Assembly: GCA_024637195.1 (NCBI GenBank)
Contig: JAGXFN010000002.1
Coordinates: 248,001 to 312,000, forward strand
Direction of reading: 5' to 3'
Source of the DNA: Arcobacter sp.
GTDB lineage: Bacteria > Campylobacterota > Campylobacteria > Campylobacterales > Sulfurimonadaceae
Length of the DNA stretch: 64,000 bases
Part shown: positions 1-8,393 of the stretch, in pieces
Position numbering within the stretch: the first letter of the stretch is position 1
Layout: every line of letters starts with the position of its first letter
The notes under the pieces: generated by a model
The model's input: the letters and a program-made list of their open reading frames with translations, nothing else
The model's database searches: none
What the model was told of the DNA's origin: nothing
Position numbers and translations under genes: made by a program

Positions 1-153
1 GTCATCGACTACAAATCGGCGATGACGTACACGCAGTCGCACCAAAAACAGGTGCATTTTTACAAAAAAGCGATCAGAGAGATCACCGGGCAAAAGGTAA
101 AGGGATACATCTGTTATCTGCTTGAAGATGGGGTCCGGCTGGTCGAAGTGTGA
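1..153 (+). CDS. AddA/RecB-like helicase-nuclease, C-terminal end (partial)
   Basis: The reading frame is open from the first base to a TGA at 151-153 and encodes the last 50 residues of a longer protein that starts before the window. The piece opens with VIDYKS, which fits the Asp-x-Lys part of the RecB-family PD-(D/E)xK nuclease, followed by HQKQVHFYKKA, which fits the Q-x3-Y motif that closes this fold. Such C-terminal nuclease domains belong to AddA/RecB enzymes that process double-strand DNA breaks. A position just before rplM-rpsI matches the order I recall for Campylobacter jejuni addA. Only the tail is visible, so the helicase part is inferred. Confidence 0.7.
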   Translation, partial: VIDYKSAMTYTQSHQKQVHFYKKAIREITGQKVKGYICYLLEDGVRLVEV

Positions 154-186
154 TGGTATTACAGAGCAAATGCAGAAGCCGTTTAA

Positions 187-225
187 AAGCTTACCCGAAT
201 CTTAATCTAAGCTACTTGTAAGCTT
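187..225. repeat. Inverted repeat upstream of rplM
   Basis: AAGCTTAC at 187-194 is the exact reverse complement of GTAAGCTT at 218-225, with 23 bases between. It lies between the addA-like stop and the rplM promoter. It may be a weak transcription stop for the upstream gene, but it has no T-tract. Confidence 0.35.
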
Positions 226-232
226 ATAACTG

Positions 233-273
233 TATACTTTCGCCACTAATTAAGAGAACAGTTGTCTGCTCTC
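233..273 (+). promoter_or_regulatory. rplM promoter (-10) and leader hairpin
   Basis: TATACT at 233-238 is a good -10 element; Campylobacterota sigma-70 promoters usually lack a conserved -35. The leader would start near 245 and carries a hairpin at 254-273 (GAGAACAG pairing with CTGCTCTC, one mismatch, TTGT loop), before an AAGGA ribosome site at 290-294. In other bacteria L13 represses its own rplM-rpsI message through the leader, so this hairpin may be an L13 target. That role is inference. Confidence 0.5.
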
Positions 274-300
274 CATTATAAAACTCACTAAGGACATAGG

Positions 301-723
301 ATGAAATTTACTAAAATTGCATCTCCTGAGCAGATCGAACAGAAGTGGATTCTTGTCGATGCTGAAGGAAAAACTTTCGGTCGTCTTATCACAGAAGTAG
401 CTACTAGCCTTCGTGGTAAAAACAAGCCGTATTATACGCCAAACATAGACTGTGGTGATTATGTTGTCATCATCAATGCTTCTAAAGCTAAGTTTAACGG
501 TGCCGGAAAAATCGCTAACAAAGAGTATTTCTCACACTCAGGCTACTTTGGTAGTACAAAAAGCGTTAAAATGACAGAACTTCTTGGTAACAACCCTGAA
601 AAACTGTTCAAACTTGCAACTCGCGGTATGCTTCCAAAAACAAAGCTTGGCCGTGCAATGCTTAAAAAATTAAAAGTATATGCAGGTGCAGAACACCCTC
701 ACTCTGCACAGCTTTCTAAGTAA
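301..723 (+). CDS. rplM: 50S ribosomal protein L13
   Basis: The 140-residue product matches L13 along its whole length (E. coli 142 residues). It shows the WILVDAEGKTFGRL opening and the GMLPKTKLGRAMLKKLKVYAGAEHPH block typical of the family when read piecewise. L13 is an early-assembling large-subunit protein that binds 23S rRNA. The start is fixed by AAGGA at 290-294, six bases before the ATG. It is transcribed with rpsI, nine bases downstream, which is the near-universal L13-S9 pair. Confidence 0.98.
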   Translation: MKFTKIASPEQIEQKWILVDAEGKTFGRLITEVATSLRGKNKPYYTPNIDCGDYVVIINASKAKFNGAGKIANKEYFSHSGYFGSTKSVKMTELLGNNPEKLFKLATRGMLPKTKLGRAMLKKLKVYAGAEHPHSAQLSK

Positions 724-732
724 GGATAGAAA

Positions 733-1122
733 ATGGCAAAAACTTATGCAACTGGTAGACGTAAAGCGTCTGTCGCTAAAGTATGGTTAACTCCAGGTTC
801 TGGAAAAATCACGATCAATGGTCTTTCTATTGATGCATGGCTAGGTGGACTTGAAGCGAAGAAACTTCGTGTAATGCAACCACTTAACCTAACAAAACAA
901 GCGGAGTCTGTAGACATCGTTGCTCAAACACTTGGCGGCGGTTTTTCTGGCCAAGCGGACGCACTTCGCCACGGGATCTCTCGTGCGCTTGTAAAATACG
1001 ATGAAAGCTTCCGTGCTGTTCTTAAGCCTGAGGGCATGATGACACGTGACTCACGTGTTGTTGAACGTAAGAAGCCAGGTAAGCGTAAAGCCCGTCGTTC
1101 TCGTCAGTTCTCTAAACGTTAA
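733..1122 (+). CDS. rpsI: 30S ribosomal protein S9
   Basis: The 129-residue product has the S9 signature: [15 protein letters not shown] at the start, a [19 protein letters not shown] segment in the middle, and a basic tail ending RRSRQFSKR. In S9 the C-terminal tail reaches the P-site tRNA. Length agrees with E. coli S9 (130). The AAGGA of TAAGGATAGAAAATG gives the ribosome site. It is the second gene of the rplM operon and is followed by a strong terminator. Confidence 0.98.
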   Translation: MAKTYATGRRKASVAKVWLTPGSGKITINGLSIDAWLGGLEAKKLRVMQPLNLTKQAESVDIVAQTLGGGFSGQADALRHGISRALVKYDESFRAVLKPEGMMTRDSRVVERKKPGKRKARRSRQFSKR

Positions 1123-1132
1123 TATCTCCACC

Positions 1133-1169
1133 TTCAAAGATGCGTACGCATCTTTGAATCCTTTTTTTT
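1133..1169 (+). terminator. Rho-independent terminator of rplM-rpsI
   Basis: A perfect 26-base palindrome at 1133-1158 (TTCAAAGATGCG / CGCATCTTTGAA arms) is followed by eight T at 1162-1169. It lies 10 bases after the rpsI stop. Confidence 0.9.
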
Positions 1170-1324
1170 CACACTTCTTATACGATCATCTGCCCTTATT
1201 TCTCATAAACGCAACACGTTCATATTTTGTTGATAAAGTTAACAATATATTCAATAATTTATATATGTGCATAGGAATTCATTTAAGATAAACTATGAAT
1301 AGTATTTATATTATGGAGAAGTCA

Positions 1325-1903
1325 ATGAAAAAAACGGTAAATAAAATAGCAGCTGCCAGTCTTGTGCTGGCCTCTTTAAGCTTCAGTGCCAATGCACAGT
1401 CTCACAGTTCCAAGCTGGCAACACACACCGGGCCCTATTTTGAGCCAAAGATCATTATGAACCTGGGCGAAAAGATTTCACATGGTGAGTCAACTCTAGA
1501 GGGCGATACGGGATACGGTCTCGGTTTTGATCTGGGCTACTCTATTAATGAATATTTTGCGCTTGAGCTGGACGGAACATATTCTGAGTCCGATGTGACA
1601 GAGACACTTTCTACGGGAGAAATCGAGAAGGCAGATGCCTCATTTTACACCTATGGAACAAATGCCGTATTGACTTATCCTGTGTCAGAGCACTTTATTT
1701 TGCTGGGCAAGGTGGGTTACGGGTATGAGCATGAAGACCTTGGAAGTTTAGGGATAAAAGGCTCTGAGCATGGTGCGAATTGGGCAGTTGGAGCTGAATA
1801 CTCATTTAACCCTCATATTGAGCTTTCGTTAGAGTATGAGGCGGCGGACATCAGAAGTGCACGCGGAGACTCGCTGCAGCTCGGTCTAATCTATAAACTA
1901 TAA
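1325..1903 (+). CDS. Outer-membrane beta-barrel protein (OmpA/OmpW-type porin-like)
   Basis: The protein starts at the third in-frame ATG (1325), because GGAG at 1315-1318 sits six bases before it and a classical signal peptide follows (MKKTVNK, a hydrophobic stretch, then ANAQ as cleavage site near residue 24). The mature part of about 168 residues is built of alternating hydrophobic strands with many Gly, Tyr and Phe, as in the small 8-stranded outer-membrane barrel family (PF13505 type): DTGYGLGFDLGYSINEYFALEL, then GANWAVGAEYSF. The last residues (LGLIYKL) form a final strand. It is a single-gene unit between the rpsI terminator and the carbonic anhydrase. Ligand and role cannot be told. 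Confidence 0.8.
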   Translation: MKKTVNKIAAASLVLASLSFSANAQSHSSKLATHTGPYFEPKIIMNLGEKISHGESTLEGDTGYGLGFDLGYSINEYFALELDGTYSESDVTETLSTGEIEKADASFYTYGTNAVLTYPVSEHFILLGKVGYGYEHEDLGSLGIKGSEHGANWAVGAEYSFNPHIELSLEYEAADIRSARGDSLQLGLIYKL

Positions 1904-1965
1904 GAATAGTGCTAGACTTTACATGAAATAAGACTAGAAGAATTAAAATCGCAGAGGATCACTAA

Positions 1966-2709
1966 ATGCATAGTTATGTAAAAACAGTGTTTGCACTGAG
2001 TGCAGCAGTCTTTTTATCGGCAGCACTCCTCGCTTCTGAACACAAAGAAGAGGGAAAACATCATTGGGATTATGGACAAAATGGTCCGGTCCACTGGGAA
2101 GAGTTCTCCAAAACATGCGGGGCAGGGCACGCCCAGTCACCGATCAATATCATCCCAGGTAAGACACTGTCGATCAGTCATGAATATGAGCTTCATCTAG
2201 ATGAGGATGTGCATACTACGGCAGAGGTCATCGACAACGGCCACTCAATAAAAGTTACACCAAAAGTCGGCGGAAAACTTGAGTTTCACGGTGAGACCTT
2301 CCAGCTTTTGCAGTTCCACTTTCATGGAAAAAGCGAGCATACAATAGACGGCAAGCGCTATGACCTGGTGGTACATATGGTGCACCAAAACCCGTTGACA
2401 CAGCAGCTCGCAGTGATCGCCGTTTTCTTCGAAGAGGGAAAAAACAATCCGGCTTTGGATAATATCATCGGAAACATCGGCAGAAGTATCCGAATGGACC
2501 CGCAGGATCTTCTTCCTTCGGATACGGCGCACTATTATCACTACATCGGCTCTTTGACGACGCCGCCGTGTACAGAAAATGTACAGTGGTATCTTCTAAA
2601 GACACCGGCGACTGCCTCAAAGGACCAGATCGAGACCTTCCGCAAATATTACGTGGATAACGAGCGTCCGGTACAAGAGATTTTTGACCGCAAGATCGAG
2701 GCAAAATAG
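1966..2709 (+). CDS. Periplasmic alpha-class carbonic anhydrase
   Basis: This 247-residue protein has a signal peptide (cleavage near LLA-SEH, residue 23). It shows the alpha-carbonic anhydrase core: SPINI near 58, zinc ligands His118 and His120 in FHFHGKSEH, His137 in VVHMVH, and LTTPPCTE at 197-204 with the Thr that orients zinc-bound water. Cys51 and Cys202 are placed to form the usual disulfide. The enzyme interconverts CO2 and bicarbonate in the periplasm, which suits an autotroph that fixes CO2 and also acid or CO2 balance. A terminator follows directly, so it is probably transcribed alone. Confidence 0.96.
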   Translation: MHSYVKTVFALSAAVFLSAALLASEHKEEGKHHWDYGQNGPVHWEEFSKTCGAGHAQSPINIIPGKTLSISHEYELHLDEDVHTTAEVIDNGHSIKVTPKVGGKLEFHGETFQLLQFHFHGKSEHTIDGKRYDLVVHMVHQNPLTQQLAVIAVFFEEGKNNPALDNIIGNIGRSIRMDPQDLLPSDTAHYYHYIGSLTTPPCTENVQWYLLKTPATASKDQIETFRKYYVDNERPVQEIFDRKIEAK

Positions 2710-2713
2710 AACA

Positions 2714-2739
2714 AAAAGAGCGCAAAAATGCTCTTTTTT
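2714..2739 (+). terminator. Rho-independent terminator after carbonic anhydrase gene
   Basis: AAAAGAGC at 2714-2721 pairs with GCTCTTTT at 2730-2737 across an eight-base loop, and the T-run continues to 2739. It starts four bases after the stop codon. It also argues against any start at 2728 for the next gene. Confidence 0.85.
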
Positions 2740-2759
2740 GCTTTTTATCTCCCTTGGGT

Positions 2760-2765
2760 TATAAT
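2760..2765 (+). promoter_or_regulatory. -10 element of solute-binding protein gene
   Basis: A consensus TATAAT lies just past the terminator and 22 bases before the chosen ATG at 2788, giving a short leader. Confidence 0.55.
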
Positions 2766-2787
2766 ACGCTTAAAAAATTGGCATTTA

Positions 2788-4293
2788 ATGAAACACCTCT
2801 TTCTTCTCTGGCTTATCTGCCTATCGCTTACCGCATCCACCCTGCATCTCAACGCATCAAGCAATCCTTCGCGTCTGAACCCGCTTTTGGCCACAGATGC
2901 GGGCAGTTCTGAGATTGCTGCTTTTATCTTCAACGCATTGCTCAAGTATGACAAGGAGGGAAAAGAGATCATCGGGGACCTAGCCGAGTCCTACGCGTTC
3001 AAAGATGAACGGACCCTTATCTTTAACCTTCGCAAAAACGTGAAGTGGCACGACGGCCATGAGTTCAGCGCGGAGGATGTTCTTTTTACCTTTGAGCTCA
3101 TACACTCGCCAAAGCTTGTTACCCCCTACACTTCGACCTTCCGCATGGTCGAGTCGGTCAAGATCCTGGACAGGTACAGAATTGAAGTTGTCTACAAAAA
3201 GCCCTATTTTAAAGCGCTGGAAACATGGATGATGCAGATCGTGCCTAAGCATATCCTGGAAAACGAAGAGAATATTATGGGTTCTTCATTCAACACAAAA
3301 CCGATAGGGACAGGCCCTTACAAGCTCAGCAAACTCGAGTTTTCAAAAAATATAGAACTTGATGCCTTTGATGAGTATTTTGAACACCGCCCCTACATCG
3401 ACAAGATTGTTTTTCATGTTGTGGCCGATCCGACAACCCGATTTTTGATGCTTAAATCGCACCAGATCGATGTGGGAAGCCTCGAGCCTATGCAGTTACA
3501 GCGGCAGGTCGATGAGAAGTTCTACGACTACTACCAAAAGATCGAACAGATCTCGCACTCCTATACCTATCTCGGTTTTAACCTAAAAAGCGAGAAGTTT
3601 AAAGATCCGCGCGTACGCGAGGCACTCTCCTTGGGTATCGACCGCCAGGAGCTTGTGGATATCTTGTTCTTAGGCCATGCAGAGGTCTGCACCGGCCCTT
3701 TTTTGCCCGGAGGAGCGGCTTTTAACAAGCAAGTCAAGGCACCGCAGAGAGACGTGGAACAAGCGAAGAGACTTCTTCTTGAGGCGGGCTATAGCAAAGA
3801 CAACCCCTTTGAGTTTGAGATTGCCACATCCAATGCATCCGAAGTCCGACCTTATGCGGCAGAGATCATGCAGCATCAGCTTGCAGCAATTGGCGTTAAA
3901 GTGCATCTGCGCGTGATGGAGTGGCAGGCATTTTTAAATACCGTTGTTTTTGCTCGAAAATTTGACGCGGTACTTCTGGGCTGGGCACTCTCGTTGAGTC
4001 CCGATCCCTATCTAGTCTGGCACTCGGACAACGACAAGCCGGGCGGCTTTAATTTTATCGGTTACAAAAACGACAAGGTGGATGCGCTGATCGAAAAGGC
4101 AGAAGGCATTATCAACAGAGAAAAGTTGGCAGTGGTTCAAAAAGAGATATTCAAAGAGTTGGTAGATGATAATGCATATCTCTTTTTATTTATACCCAGC
4201 AGCATCAGTGTAATCAATAAGAATATTTCGCCGATAGAACCTGCTATCAACGGTTTTTGGCACAATCAGATAGAGTGGAAGATGCAGCCTTGA
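2788..4293 (+). CDS. ABC transporter peptide-type solute-binding protein (SBP family 5)
   Basis: The 501-residue product begins MKHLFLLWLICLSLT, a signal peptide. A start at 2728 is rejected because it lies inside the preceding terminator and upstream of the -10 box. The mature protein is a family 5 extracellular binding protein (DppA/OppA/NikA type): NPLLATDAGSSEIAAFIFNALLKYD, FNLRKNVKWHDGHEFSAEDV as two segments, and IGTGPYKLS. These proteins bind peptides, nickel chelates or other small ligands in the periplasm and hand them to a permease. No permease or ATPase genes are adjacent, so it is an orphan here and its ligand is unknown. Confidence 0.9.
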   Translation: MKHLFLLWLICLSLTASTLHLNASSNPSRLNPLLATDAGSSEIAAFIFNALLKYDKEGKEIIGDLAESYAFKDERTLIFNLRKNVKWHDGHEFSAEDVLFTFELIHSPKLVTPYTSTFRMVESVKILDRYRIEVVYKKPYFKALETWMMQIVPKHILENEENIMGSSFNTKPIGTGPYKLSKLEFSKNIELDAFDEYFEHRPYIDKIVFHVVADPTTRFLMLKSHQIDVGSLEPMQLQRQVDEKFYDYYQKIEQISHSYTYLGFNLKSEKFKDPRVREALSLGIDRQELVDILFLGHAEVCTGPFLPGGAAFNKQVKAPQRDVEQAKRLLLEAGYSKDNPFEFEIATSNASEVRPYAAEIMQHQLAAIGVKVHLRVMEWQAFLNTVVFARKFDAVLLGWALSLSPDPYLVWHSDNDKPGGFNFIGYKNDKVDALIEKAEGIINREKLAVVQKEIFKELVDDNAYLFLFIPSSISVINKNISPIEPAINGFWHNQIEWKMQP

Positions 4294-4317
4294 ACACAGA
4301 AAAAAGGAAAAAAAAGA

Positions 4318-4959
4318 ATGATAATACTATTTGATTTAGATGGAACACTGATCGATTCAACCGAGGCGATACTGGAGAGTTTCCATCACTCGTTTGATTG
4401 TCAGAATCATGAGCATTGCAGTGATGAAGCAATAAAAGCGTTGATCGGCCACCCTCTTGATGTGATGTACACGGAGCTTGGAATCGATGAAAAAAGAGTG
4501 TGGGATTTTGTCAATACCTACAAAGAACACTACCGAAAGATCTCCACAGAGAAGACAGTGTTACTAGAATACGCACATGAAGCAATACAGGAGGCGGGGA
4601 AAATCGCACGTTTGGGGATTGTAACGACTAAAACAGGCCACTATTCGCGCGAACTTTTAAAGCATTTTGGCCTGATGGATGCCTTTGAAGTGCTGATCGG
4701 CAGAGAAGACGTAGAAAACCCGAAACCGCATGCTGAGCCGATACACAAGGCCATGAATATCATGAATTGTAATAGCGCCGAGTGCTGGATGATAGGCGAT
4801 ACGCGCCTTGACATCGCTTCGGCGCAGAGTGCGGGCATCAGATCGGTGGCTGTGACTTCGGGCTATGATAAGCATGAACAATTATTGACATTAACTGAGA
4901 TTATCGAGAAGAATGCGCTTGACGCGGTACGATATATCGCCAAAGCCAAAGAAAAATAA
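4318..4959 (+). CDS. HAD-superfamily phosphatase, phosphoglycolate phosphatase-like
   Basis: The 213-residue protein has all HAD motifs: FDLDGTLIDST with nucleophile Asp6 and Asp8, a Thr in GIVTTK, Lys in ENPKPHAEP, and GDTRLDIASAQSAG with the magnesium-binding acids. A helical cap of about 60 residues follows motif I, as in Gph and PpaX. Members remove phosphate from 2-phosphoglycolate or similar small esters. An autotroph needs to clear 2-phosphoglycolate, but substrate cannot be read from sequence. It starts 24 bases after the binding-protein gene with AAGGA upstream, so the two may be co-transcribed. Confidence 0.85.
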   Translation: MIILFDLDGTLIDSTEAILESFHHSFDCQNHEHCSDEAIKALIGHPLDVMYTELGIDEKRVWDFVNTYKEHYRKISTEKTVLLEYAHEAIQEAGKIARLGIVTTKTGHYSRELLKHFGLMDAFEVLIGREDVENPKPHAEPIHKAMNIMNCNSAECWMIGDTRLDIASAQSAGIRSVAVTSGYDKHEQLLTLTEIIEKNALDAVRYIAKAKEK

Positions 4960-5056
4960 GCGTAACAGGAGCTCATTTGGATAGAGAAATCTGTTAAACT
5001 CCATTTAAGAGCGACTTATATAGAATACGAAATATATATAGATATCAGTATTATTA

Positions 5057-5062
5057 TATAAG
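5057..5062 (+). promoter_or_regulatory. por operon promoter in periodic AT tract
   Basis: TATAAG at 5057-5062 is the best -10. It lies at the end of a phased AT-rich stretch (about 5018-5062), typical of strong Campylobacterota promoters. AGGGAG at 5082-5087 is the ribosome site for the first por gene. Confidence 0.55.
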
Positions 5063-5093
5063 AGTATTTACTGACAAAATTAGGGAGAAATGC

Positions 5094-5651
5094 ATGTTTG
5101 AAATCAGATGGCACAGTCGTGCTGGACAGGGTGCTGTAACAGGTGCAAAAGGTTTGGCAGAAGTTGTGTCTACGACCGGCAAATACGTACAGGCATTTGC
5201 ATTTTACGGGTCGGCAAAACGTGGGGCGGCAATGACGGCATACAACCGCGTGTCTGACGAACGCATCATAAATCATGAAAAATTTATGAGCCCAGAATAT
5301 GTATTGATCATAGATCCGGCGCTTATACATACGGCTGATTTCACGGCACATGCAAAAGAGAATACAAAATACATCATTACGTCGCACCTGAACAAGGAAG
5401 ATCTGATAAAGTCTCAGCCAAAACTTGAAGGCAAAGACGTGTATGTTGTGGACTGTATGAGCATCGCAATGGACACGATAGGGAGGGCTATCCCAAACAC
5501 GCCTATGCTGGGTGCTTTGATGAAGATCTCGGGGATGTATGAGATAGACTTCTTTAAAGAGAGTATGTTGAACGTACTTAGAAAATTCCCACAAAAAATC
5601 ATCGATGCGAATATGGCTGCAATCCAGCGCGCATATGATGAAGTAAAATAA
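5094..5651 (+). CDS. porC: Pyruvate:ferredoxin oxidoreductase, gamma subunit
   Basis: The 185-residue product has the gamma-domain pattern of 2-oxoacid:acceptor oxidoreductases: IRWHSRAGQGAVTGAKGLAE near the start, AFAFYGSAKRGAAMTAY, and later PMLGALMKISG. This subunit forms part of the CoA-handling and structural core. The gene order gamma-delta-alpha-beta is that of Helicobacter pylori porCDAB, so I use that symbol (other organisms call it porG). The ATG is set by AGGGAG six bases upstream. An out-of-frame ATG four bases earlier stops at once. Confidence 0.93.
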   Translation: MFEIRWHSRAGQGAVTGAKGLAEVVSTTGKYVQAFAFYGSAKRGAAMTAYNRVSDERIINHEKFMSPEYVLIIDPALIHTADFTAHAKENTKYIITSHLNKEDLIKSQPKLEGKDVYVVDCMSIAMDTIGRAIPNTPMLGALMKISGMYEIDFFKESMLNVLRKFPQKIIDANMAAIQRAYDEVK

Positions 5652-5660
5652 GGAGATAGG

Positions 5661-6059
5661 ATGGCTGAAAACAGAGGCTGGGATGAATTTGACGCTGGTG
5701 CGATCTTATTCACGTTTAACGAAAAAGTAGACAACATCGCAACAACGCTTGCAGAGGATCGACCATACTCTTCATCTAGCTCATTCACAGCTAGTGTCGG
5801 TGACTGGAGAATCGAAAAACCGATTTTCAACAAAGATTACTGTATTGACTGTCAATTTTGCTGGATCTATTGTCCGGATGTTTCTATTATTGCAAGAGAT
5901 AAGAAGATGATCGGTATCGATTTTGATCACTGTAAAGGGTGTGGGATCTGCGTTGAAGTATGTCCTACAAACCCAAAATCACTGCTAATGTTTGATGAGC
6001 ACTTGGATGACGATGAGTGTTTAGCAAGCTGGCCTGAAAAAGAAGAGAAGGAAGTATAG
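5661..6059 (+). CDS. porD: Pyruvate:ferredoxin oxidoreductase, delta (ferredoxin-like) subunit
   Basis: The 132-residue product carries two [4Fe-4S] motifs in its second half: CIDCQFCWIYCPD (CxxCxxCxxxC) and CKGCGICVEVCPTNP. The first 60 residues are an N-terminal extension before the ferredoxin fold, as in the Helicobacter PorD. It passes electrons between the thiamine centre and external ferredoxin or flavodoxin. The gene lies nine bases after porC and abuts porA with no gap. Confidence 0.94.
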   Translation: MAENRGWDEFDAGAILFTFNEKVDNIATTLAEDRPYSSSSSFTASVGDWRIEKPIFNKDYCIDCQFCWIYCPDVSIIARDKKMIGIDFDHCKGCGICVEVCPTNPKSLLMFDEHLDDDECLASWPEKEEKEV

Positions 6060-7280
6060 ATGGCAGATAAAATGGATCTTCTAGAAGTAGAAGTTTGGGA
6101 CGGAAATATGGCAGCAAGCCAGGCAATGCGTCAAGCGCAGATTGACGTTGTTGCGGCATATCCGATCACACCTTCTACTCCGGTAGTTGAAAACTACGGT
6201 AACTTTTTGGCAAACGGTTATATTGACGGCGAGTTCGTAATGGTCGAGTCTGAGCATGCGGCAATGTCAGGCTGTATCGGTGCATCCGCTGCAGGCGGAC
6301 GTGTTGCCACAGCAACCTCTTCTCAGGGCTTTGCGCTTATGGTCGAGACGCTTTACCAGGCATCAGGTATGCGTCTTCCTATCGTGTTGAACGTAGTAAA
6401 CCGTGCACTTGCGGCGCCTCTTAACGTTAATGGTGACCATTCGGACATGTACTTGGGCCGCGATTCGGGCTGGATACAGTTCAATGCATATAATGCACAA
6501 GATGCGTATGATTTGAACCTGATTGCATTTAAAGTCGCTGAAAACCACAAGGTTCGTCTTCCGGCCATGATCCACCAGGATGGCTTTATGACTTCTCACA
6601 CAGCAGAAGGTGTCAAAACACTTCCTGATGATGAAGCATATGCATTTGTCGGCGACTTCAAGCCGATGAACGGTATGCTGGATTTTGAGAAACCGGCAAC
6701 ATACGGTGTGCAGACGGAAGAAGATTGGCACTTTGAGCACAAATCTCGCCAGCACAACGACCTTATGACTAAGGTCTATCCTGTCATCGAAGAAGTCTTC
6801 GCTGAGTTTGAAAAGAAAACAGGACGCAAGTTTGATCTTGTGACAAACCATAGACTCGACGACGCAGAAGTCGCCATCGTTGCAATGGGCACAACAGTCG
6901 ATACTGCAATGATGGTTGCCGACCAGCTTCGTGAGCAAGGCATAAAAGCCGGTGTTATGGGAATGCGCGTTATCCGTCCTTTCCCGTTTGCTAAAATTGC
7001 TGAGGTTCTTTCGAACGTAAAAGCCGTCTGCTGTATGGACAGAAGTTCACCAGGCGGAGCTCCGGGCATGTTGTACAACGAAATCGCAGGTGCTCTTTAC
7101 AACTCGGCTAACCGCCCTGTTGTGACAGGCTATGTTTATGGTCTTGGTGGCCGTGATATGACAGTAGAGTATTTAAAAGGCATCTTCAAAGATGGTTTAG
7201 AAAATGCAAAAGCGGGCAAACCGACTACAGCATTACAACAGTTCATCGGCGTTCGTGGTCCGAAACTGAACTTCCTATAA
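6060..7280 (+). CDS. porA: Pyruvate:ferredoxin oxidoreductase, alpha subunit
   Basis: The 406-residue product shows the pyrimidine-binding alpha domain of the family: AYPITPSTPVVENYG near residue 33, MVESEHAAMSGCIGASAAGGR, and TATSSQGFALMVETLYQASG. The C-terminal third (AEVAIVAMGTTVDTAMM, MGMRVIRPFPF) is the transketolase-C-like domain II. With PorB it makes the thiamine site that converts pyruvate and CoA to acetyl-CoA and CO2, or the reverse. Length is normal. The ATG follows the porD stop directly. Confidence 0.95.
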   Translation: MADKMDLLEVEVWDGNMAASQAMRQAQIDVVAAYPITPSTPVVENYGNFLANGYIDGEFVMVESEHAAMSGCIGASAAGGRVATATSSQGFALMVETLYQASGMRLPIVLNVVNRALAAPLNVNGDHSDMYLGRDSGWIQFNAYNAQDAYDLNLIAFKVAENHKVRLPAMIHQDGFMTSHTAEGVKTLPDDEAYAFVGDFKPMNGMLDFEKPATYGVQTEEDWHFEHKSRQHNDLMTKVYPVIEEVFAEFEKKTGRKFDLVTNHRLDDAEVAIVAMGTTVDTAMMVADQLREQGIKAGVMGMRVIRPFPFAKIAEVLSNVKAVCCMDRSSPGGAPGMLYNEIAGALYNSANRPVVTGYVYGLGGRDMTVEYLKGIFKDGLENAKAGKPTTALQQFIGVRGPKLNFL

Positions 7281-7290
7281 GGAGAAGAAA

Positions 7291-8247
7291 ATGAGCGAAA
7301 TTAAAAAGATAAAAAATCTAAAAGAGTTTTCTACTTCTGCAGACAGATTCGAAGGTGCAAACCTTTTATGTCCAGGATGTGCGCACTCTATCATCGTACG
7401 TGAAGTGCTGAATGCTACCAATGACGACCTTGTCATTGGTGCTTCAACAGGTTGTCTAGAGGTGTGTACAGCGGTTTACCCATACACATCATGGGATGCT
7501 TCTTGGATTCACATCGGTTTTGAGAACGGCTCAACGGCAGTTGCCGGTGCCGAAGCGATGTACAAGGCGCTCAAAAGTAAGGGACGTCTGCCTCAGCCGG
7601 ACCGTACGCCTAAATTTGTCACCTTTGCCGGTGACGGTGCGACGTATGACATCGGTTTCCAGTGGATAAGCGGATGTTTCGAGCGCGGACATGACATGAT
7701 GTACGTCTGTCTTGACAATGAGGTCTATGCCAACACAGGCGGACAGCGTTCATCGTCTACACCGGTAGGCTCATCAACAACAACAGCACCTGCGGGACGC
7801 GTCTCTTACGGTGAGAAAAAAGAGAAAAAAGACATGATGGCTATCATGGCAGCTCATGGTTCACCTTATGTAGCGCAGGTGGCTCCGAACAAATGGAAAG
7901 ACATGGTCAAAAAGATCCAGCATGGTTTCCAGGTCGAAGGACCGGTCTTTATCAATGCGGTATCTCCATGTACGACAGAGTGGAAGTTTGCTCCTGAGGA
8001 CACAATGATGGTCACAGATCTTTCGACAGACTCTTTGGTCTTCCCTCTTTACGAGATCATTGACGGGCACGAACTAAACATTACGTATCGTCCGAAAAAT
8101 GTCATTCCAGTTATCGACTACTTGGGTGCGCAAGGACGTTTCAAACACCTTTTCAAACCTGAAAACAAGCATATCCTTGACGGTTGGCAGACACGTGTCG
8201 ACCGCAACTGGGAATTGTTGCAGCGACGTGAAGAAGCAAGAGTTTAA
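7291..8247 (+). CDS. porB: Pyruvate:ferredoxin oxidoreductase, beta (TPP-binding) subunit
   Basis: The 318-residue product has the TPP site GDGATYDIGFQW with the later NEVYANTGGQRSS that completes the metal and diphosphate motif. It has the cysteines that hold the proximal [4Fe-4S] cluster (LCPGCAHSI, ASTGCLEVC, and SPCTTEW). It is the last gene of porCDAB, 10 bases after porA with AAGGAG upstream. The complex joins acetyl-CoA and pyruvate. In sulfur-oxidising autotrophs of this phylum it can run as pyruvate synthase after the reductive TCA cycle; direction is inference. Confidence 0.95.
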   Translation: MSEIKKIKNLKEFSTSADRFEGANLLCPGCAHSIIVREVLNATNDDLVIGASTGCLEVCTAVYPYTSWDASWIHIGFENGSTAVAGAEAMYKALKSKGRLPQPDRTPKFVTFAGDGATYDIGFQWISGCFERGHDMMYVCLDNEVYANTGGQRSSSTPVGSSTTTAPAGRVSYGEKKEKKDMMAIMAAHGSPYVAQVAPNKWKDMVKKIQHGFQVEGPVFINAVSPCTTEWKFAPEDTMMVTDLSTDSLVFPLYEIIDGHELNITYRPKNVIPVIDYLGAQGRFKHLFKPENKHILDGWQTRVDRNWELLQRREEARV

Positions 8248-8256
8248 TCCTCTTTT

Positions 8257-8280
8257 CCGAAGAGCCTCAGGCATCTTCGG
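8257..8280 (+). terminator. Hairpin after porB (probable terminator)
   Basis: CCGAAGA at 8257-8263 pairs with TCTTCGG at 8274-8280 across a 10-base loop, ten bases after the porB stop. No clean T-run follows, so this is either a weak or Rho-assisted terminator or an mRNA 3' stabiliser. Confidence 0.45.
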
Positions 8281-8393
8281 ATCTTCAAAATACCCTTAAT
8301 TTTCCCCCCTCTATTTTTTCGTTTCCCAATTCCATTAGGCCCGGTTTAAAATAAATCTGCTACCATGGTGCTAATTAAATCAGAGGAATACCT

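Noticed and set aside
1046-1291. 81-residue frame over the rpsI end
   Set aside because: It overlaps rpsI and runs through its terminator; no ribosome site or family pattern.
5016-5594. 192-residue minus-strand frame
   Set aside because: Antisense to porC and its promoter; composition (many His, Cys, Arg) is typical of a shadow frame.
6363-6938. 191-residue minus-strand frame in porA
   Set aside because: Antisense to a clear porA; no independent signals.
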